Below are positions 60,413 through 64,000 of a stretch of 64,000 nucleotides of DNA, piece by piece. The notes below the pieces were generated by a model, which ran no database searches, was not told the DNA's origin, and worked only from the letters and a program-made list of their open reading frames with translations. The translations under genes and the position numbers were made by a program. The DNA is from Salinisphaera hydrothermalis C41B8 (GTDB taxonomy: Bacteria; Pseudomonadota; Gammaproteobacteria; Nevskiales; Salinisphaeraceae): positions 179,377 to 243,376 of the forward strand of contig NZ_APNK01000003.1 of the NCBI RefSeq assembly GCF_000732535.1. Direction: 5' to 3'. Positions within the stretch are counted from its first letter, which is position 1. Each line of letters begins with the position of its first letter.

Positions 60413-61414
60413 CTAAACGTCCGGCCCGTCCTCGTAATCCGTGACCAGCGGCTCGGCCGCGATGCCGCGCTCGCGCAGATAGGCCACCAGAACATCGGCC
60501 CGTCCGTGCGTCGCCAGTACGCGTTGGGCACCGGTCGCTTCGATAGTGTCGATCAACCCCGGCCAGTCGGCATGATCCGACAATACGAAGCCGCGATCAT
60601 AGCCGCGACGCCGTCGATTGCCGCGAATCCGCATCCAGCCGGACGCAAATCCCGTGCGGTGCTCGCCGAAACGCCGCATCCAGCGCGACCCGGCGGCCGA
60701 CGGCGGCGCCAGCGTGAGCGAACGCGAGAAATCGTGATCACGCGGCTGCTCGGTCACCGGCGTCGTGGCCAGCATCTCGATCCCGGCCTCGCGGTAGATC
60801 TGCGTGAGCGGCACGAGGGCACCGTGCAGATAAGCGTTGTCCTCGGGCAAATCCGCGCACTCGCTCAGCTCGGCCAGCAGGCGTTGGGCCTTGCCCAGGG
60901 CATAGCAGAACAACACGCTGGCCCGGCCAGCGGCGGCATTATCGCGCCACCAGGCCGCCACATCGCGCGCAACCTCGGCGCTGGGCGCCCAGCGATACAC
61001 GGGCAGCGCGAACGTGGCTTCGGTGATGAACGCATTGCAGGGCACGATCTCGAAATCCGCACAGGTCGGATCGTGATCGCGCTTGTAGTCGCCCGATGCC
61101 ACCCAGACCTCGCCCGCGGCCTCGACCCGGATCTGCGACGAACCGAGCACATGGCCGGCCGGATGAAACGACACGCGCGTATCGCCAAAGCGCAACGTCT
61201 CGCCGTAGTCGACGCCCTGACAGTCGATATCGCGGCCCAACCGATGACGCAAAAGCGCCTCGCCTGCCGCGGCGGTCCAGTAGCGGCCGTGTCCGGCGCG
61301 GGCATGATCGGCGTGCGCGTGCGTAATCAGCGCGCGCTCGACCGGTCGCCACGGATCGATATAAAAATCGCCCGCGCGGCAATACAGACCGCGATCGGTA
61401 GGCTCGATCAACAC
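60413..61414 (-). CDS. MBL-fold DNA exonuclease, ligase-associated type, without a ligase
   Basis: A 333-residue metallo-beta-lactamase-fold nuclease similar to the ligase-associated DNA exonuclease family: metal motif THAHADH (about 31-37), HPAGHVLGSSQI, VASGDYKRDHD and a late FVLSDHADW with ATHGRAD. In many bacteria this gene sits with an ATP-dependent DNA ligase and a DEAD-box helicase; neither is here. The start is uncertain: GTG 61414 has a GGAG five bases upstream, while a TTG at 61429 extends it by five codons. Confidence 0.85.
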   Translation of the reverse strand: MLIEPTDRGLYCRAGDFYIDPWRPVERALITHAHADHARAGHGRYWTAAAGEALLRHRLGRDIDCQGVDYGETLRFGDTRVSFHPAGHVLGSSQIRVEAAGEVWVASGDYKRDHDPTCADFEIVPCNAFITEATFALPVYRWAPSAEVARDVAAWWRDNAAAGRASVLFCYALGKAQRLLAELSECADLPEDNAYLHGALVPLTQIYREAGIEMLATTPVTEQPRDHDFSRSLTLAPPSAAGSRWMRRFGEHRTGFASGWMRIRGNRRRRGYDRGFVLSDHADWPGLIDTIEATGAQRVLATHGRADVLVAYLRERGIAAEPLVTDYEDGPDV

Positions 61415-61877
61415 GCGAACTCCGGGCAACAGGGCTGGGCCAGGCCTTGGAACATAAGCGAATCAAGGCCCGCGCGGTCAAATCTCCGGCGCGCGAACGC
61501 TCGCGTCCTCGCCCGCCCGGACGCGCTGATAACAAGATATGAAAGTTTTTTTAACACCGGGGGATTTAAAACCGGCGCGCATTAGTGCTACCTTAGTCGT
61601 GCGAATAAAGGGAGTTCGCGAGTAAAGTCTACGGGGGCATTTCCAGAAAACGTCGAAATCCGTTGCGATCGGTTCGCTTCGCCAGACCCGTGCGTCAATG
61701 GCGACTATCGATCGGCTTGCCGGATCGGCCCGCTCGGGCTGAATTCTGACACCGATCGTTCGCGTGTCGCAGTAGACGTTCGTCGCCATGGCCGCCTCCG
61801 GTCGATATCGCCACATGATTCGCGAATCTAGGCGCCTTCTTCGGCATAACGCTTTTTTCAAGGGAGTAGGGAGAACC
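61415..61877. other. Gene-free region upstream of the porin
   Basis: About 460 bases. An A/T-rich patch around 61541-61575 (AGTTTTTTTAACACC, GATTTAAAACC) may hold the porin promoter. The porin ribosome-binding site GGGAGTAGGGAG at 61863-61874 is clear. Minus-strand open frames across the region are not convincing. Confidence 0.4.
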
Positions 61878-63266
61878 ATGCGTCAACATCCAGCCAAGAC
61901 TCTGGCTCTGGCCGTGTGCGGTTGCACCGCGCTGTGGTCGGTACAGGCCGCTGCCCAGAGCAGCGACAGCCAAACCCTGCAGCAGATGCAGGATCAGATC
62001 CAGCAGCTGCAGAAGCAGGTGCAGGAAATGAAGGCCGAGCAGCAGAATCAGCAGGCCGCTGCAACCACCACGACCGCGCAGCCGGCGCAGTCCTCGGGCC
62101 CGACCAAGAAGCTCACCATCGGCGGTGGCGTGGTCACGGAATACCAGAAGAAGAACTACGGCGGTAACAACGCCGGCGCCGGGGATCTGATCCTCGACTA
62201 CTTCGATCTGAACGTGGCCGGCCAGTACGGCAAGCTCACCTATGCGGCCGACTATCGCTGGTCCAAGGTGAACTTCAAGAGCGGCCAGTACCTGCATAAC
62301 GCCTGGGCCGCGTATGACTTCGGCCCCAACGACACCAGCCAGATCAAGGGCGGCATGTTCCAGGTGCCGTTTGGCAACCTGCCCTACGGCTATCAATCGT
62401 TCTGGGGCAACCTGAACTTCTATGCAGGCTTCGCCGACAACCAGGCAGCCGGCGTGGGCTATAAGTACGAGAACAACGGCTGGCGCTTCGACCTGGATGC
62501 CTTCAAGAACCAGGGCCTCGGCCAGCAGAGCACCTACGGCGCCAACCCGGACCAGAGCAACGAAACCACGACAACACAGAGCATCGATACTTCTGGTTCC
62601 ACGCCAAAAATTGTCACCACAACATCGACTGTTAGTGGTGCGCGCTTGGTGAACGGTGGTAACGCCCGTCTTGGTCGCACGATCAAGCTGAACGGCGACA
62701 ACACGCTGAACCTGTCGGTTGCCGGTCGTGGCGGCCAGCTCGAGTACACCAATGCGAGCGGCGATACCAGTTACGGCACGCGCTGGGCTGGCACGCTCGC
62801 GGCCGAAGCCGATCTCGGCAACTGGGTGCTGCAAGGTCAGTTCGTCGACTACAAGTACAACATCCCGAATGACATCGCCGGTGGTAACACGGAAGCGGTG
62901 CCGATGGAGGACTACGGCTACCGCTATCTGATGCCGGCCAAGGGCCAGCTATACTCGGCCAGCATTGGCCGGACCTTCCCGGTCAGCAACATGGGCCCGA
63001 TCAGCAGCTTCGAAATCTACAACGATTACGGCTATCTGCACTCCGGCTACGGCAACTACGACAATGTCGGCAACCGTATCGGCGACGTCCAGCAAAACAC
63101 CACCGGCATCGCCATGTTCGCCGGTCCGGTGGACGTCTGGGCCGAGTGGGTCGAAGCCAAGAACGGCGCCATGGCCTTCACCGGCCCCGGCAACGATGGC
63201 AACTGGCACGGCCGCTTCAACCTGACCGCTGCGTTCTACTTCGACGGCGATCTCATCAAGAAGTAA
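61878..63266 (+). CDS. Outer-membrane porin with N-terminal coiled coil
   Basis: A 462-residue protein: signal peptide (about 1-26, ending QAAA), a Gln-rich coiled coil at about 30-65 (LQQMQDQIQQLQKQVQEM), a Thr/Ala/Gln linker and then a beta-barrel region of alternating aromatic and polar residues (YFDLNVAGQYGKLTYAADYRW, FYAGFADNQ) ending in a hydrophobic strand. It resembles phosphate/carboxylate-selective or OprO/P-type porins. The strong SD GGGAG...GGGAG supports ATG 61878. Two terminator hairpins follow the gene. Confidence 0.88.
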   Translation: MRQHPAKTLALAVCGCTALWSVQAAAQSSDSQTLQQMQDQIQQLQKQVQEMKAEQQNQQAAATTTTAQPAQSSGPTKKLTIGGGVVTEYQKKNYGGNNAGAGDLILDYFDLNVAGQYGKLTYAADYRWSKVNFKSGQYLHNAWAAYDFGPNDTSQIKGGMFQVPFGNLPYGYQSFWGNLNFYAGFADNQAAGVGYKYENNGWRFDLDAFKNQGLGQQSTYGANPDQSNETTTTQSIDTSGSTPKIVTTTSTVSGARLVNGGNARLGRTIKLNGDNTLNLSVAGRGGQLEYTNASGDTSYGTRWAGTLAAEADLGNWVLQGQFVDYKYNIPNDIAGGNTEAVPMEDYGYRYLMPAKGQLYSASIGRTFPVSNMGPISSFEIYNDYGYLHSGYGNYDNVGNRIGDVQQNTTGIAMFAGPVDVWAEWVEAKNGAMAFTGPGNDGNWHGRFNLTAAFYFDGDLIKK

Positions 63267-63278
63267 GTACGATCCCGC

Positions 63279-63302
63279 AACCGCCCGGCTTGCCGGGCGG
63301 TT
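63279..63302 (+). terminator. First hairpin after the porin gene
   Basis: An 11-bp perfect stem AACCGCCCGGC/GCCGGGCGGTT with a two-base loop lies 12 bases after the porin stop and 12 bases before the intrinsic terminator. Confidence 0.65.
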
Positions 63303-63313
63303 CGCCGGACTTG

Positions 63314-63341
63314 AAGCGGGCGCTACGGCGCCCGCTTTTTT
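63314..63341 (+). terminator. Rho-independent terminator of the porin gene
   Basis: A 10-bp perfect stem AAGCGGGCGC/GCGCCCGCTT with a TACG loop is followed by a six-T run (63336-63341). Confidence 0.92.
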
Positions 63342-63425
63342 ATGCGCGCGATATACGCGCCGAAAGACACCGCTGAGCGGATCGCACGTTTTTCGCTACG
63401 CCGAAACTGGCGGGCCAAGAATCCA

Positions 63426-63545
63426 GTCCGCCAATGAACGCGAATAACGCTAATGGCGGACCAATATTTCGACATGGACGCCGCGGGGCGCCGTCATGCT
63501 TTTCGGGCTTCGTTCGACGAAGGAAAGGATCCGCAGATGACGCCG
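63426..63545. repeat. Copy of a second intergenic repeat
   Basis: GTCCGCCA/TGGCGGAC form an 8-bp stem at 63426-63461 enclosing ATGAACGCGAATAACGC, and CTTTTCGGGCTTCGTTCGAC with GGAAAGGATCCGCAGATGAC follows. The first half resembles 55906-55940 and the second 27600-27680. No gene is present in this stretch. Confidence 0.4.
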
Positions 63546-63666
63546 ATTGCACAGATGGCGGTTGTGCTTTGGCGTCGTAACAGATTCGAGGCGCTAACTA
63601 GCGACGCCGCCGAACGAAGCGTCTGAAAACAAAGCTATAGAACCCTTTGCGCCACCATCGAGCTAG

Positions 63667-63932
63667 GGCGTGTTGAGGTTTCGTGCGAGCGCCGCGTTGG
63701 CGTCCGCAAATCGTGTCCGGCAAGGCGCGAGTCGCCGCGTCGTGGCGACCCACGACCCAGACTCGCAACGCCGTCGGGCGGGATTTGCGGCCCAACCCGA
63801 AGGGACAAGCGCTGTTTTGCGGCAATACAGCGTTGCCGCTCTCTCGCGTAGAACGACTACGCCACGTTCGCTACGCCTCGTCTTGCCGCAAAACAGCGTT
63901 TGGCGCGGACTCGCACGAAACCTCAACACGCC
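63667..63932 (-). repeat. CTAG-flanked three-arm repeat element, copy E
   Basis: A complete 266-bp copy in reverse orientation with CTAG on both sides (63663-63666, 63933-63936). Terminal repeats GGCGTGTTGAGGTTTCGTGC / its complement are nearly perfect. Arm 1 is CGCTGTTTTGCGGCAA with its complement (reverse strand), and the tip GTAGCGAACGTGGCGTAG is as in D2. Arm 2 has CCGCAAATC/GATTTGCGG and TCGTGG/CCACGA with a mutated hairpin loop. Confidence 0.92.
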
Positions 63933-64000
63933 CTAGTTGTGACCTCTCAGTAGATTGTTCATCCGAGCCGCAAGCCTTGAAGCTGATGGGTGCTGAAATC
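63933..64000 (-). CDS. Possible C-terminal end of an unidentified minus-strand gene, cut by window edge
   Basis: Reading leftward from the edge, one frame gives HPSASRLAARMNNLLRGHN followed by a TAG at 63934-63936, inside the CTAG that borders copy E. The piece is 21 codons, too short to identify. It is listed because its stop coincides with the element border, as for the stress-protein and thioesterase genes. Confidence 0.3.
   Translation of the reverse strand, partial: FQHPSASRLAARMNNLLRGHN

Noticed and set aside
61478..61879. 133-codon minus-strand frame upstream of the porin
   Set aside because: It would run across the porin ribosome-binding site and promoter region; composition is unlike the surrounding genes and no family is recognised.
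63663..63929. Conserved open frames of about 88-92 codons inside the repeat copies, on both strands
   Set aside because: Open on both strands, no SD, broken in copies A and C, and differences between copies fit DNA folding (paired stems) rather than synonymous change. They are by-products of the GC-rich repeat.

Overview
This is a 64 kb stretch of chromosome from a GC-rich (roughly two-thirds GC by eye) Gram-negative bacterium. Outer-membrane porin, lipoproteins with lipoboxes, TRAP and ABC importers with periplasmic binding proteins, RluE, MsrA, TesB and a wax-ester synthase (WS/DGAT) all point to a free-living, probably marine or halophilic gammaproteobacterium. Salinisphaera and relatives fit, but that is inference from gene content. 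There is no phage, plasmid backbone, rRNA, tRNA or CRISPR array.

Layout. 1-6.2 kb: 3' part of a chemoreceptor gene, then a TRAP transporter operon (dctP-dctQ-dctM) with a D-2-hydroxyacid dehydrogenase. 6.3-10.4 kb: beta-CASP metallo-beta-lactamase, acyltransferase-like, SDR and GNAT genes. 10.4-17.7 kb: amino-acid permease, LysR/aldo-keto reductase divergent pair, LysE exporter, SYLF-domain protein, K+/H+ antiporter. 18.0-20.4 kb: amino-acid ABC importer. 20.5-25.5 kb: two universal stress proteins around a PNPOx flavoprotein, then mprF. 25.6-33.9 kb: rluE, phosphoesterase, orphan ParA, haloalkane dehalogenase, several small lipoproteins, a PhyH-DUF4174-DUF2237 operon, WS/DGAT and an HNH protein. 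33.9-42.0 kb (minus strand): a six-gene ABC importer with two different ATPases, a DeoR regulator and a glycerophosphodiester phosphodiesterase, resembling the GlpSTPQV-type glycerol importers. 42.1-48.7 kb: IclR regulator and a YtfQRT/YjfF-type sugar importer with two tandem binding proteins. 48.7-50.9 kb: three thioesterases. 51.0-55.6 kb: Lon-substrate-binding-domain protein, L,D-transpeptidase, M15 peptidase and PQQ-like propeller, a probable envelope cluster. 56-63.3 kb: tandem-DUF302 lipoprotein, a patatin phospholipase coupled to a voltage-sensor-like membrane protein, msrA, a ligase-associated-type exonuclease and a porin.

The most unusual feature is a dispersed non-coding repeat of about 265-281 bp (copies at 1635-1915, 20553-20833, 22628-22876, 49669-49933, 63667-63932, plus truncated pieces). 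Its long terminal inverted repeats enclose two internal inverted-repeat arms, so one strand could fold as a three-way junction. Well-preserved copies are bounded by CTAG (or CTAA), and in two clear cases, perhaps three, that site is the TAG stop codon of the neighbouring gene. It behaves like a MITE-type mobile element that targets gene ends. Second in interest are a translationally coupled patatin/voltage-sensor pair and an importer whose two ATPases carry complementary defects, so only one composite ATP site should be catalytic.
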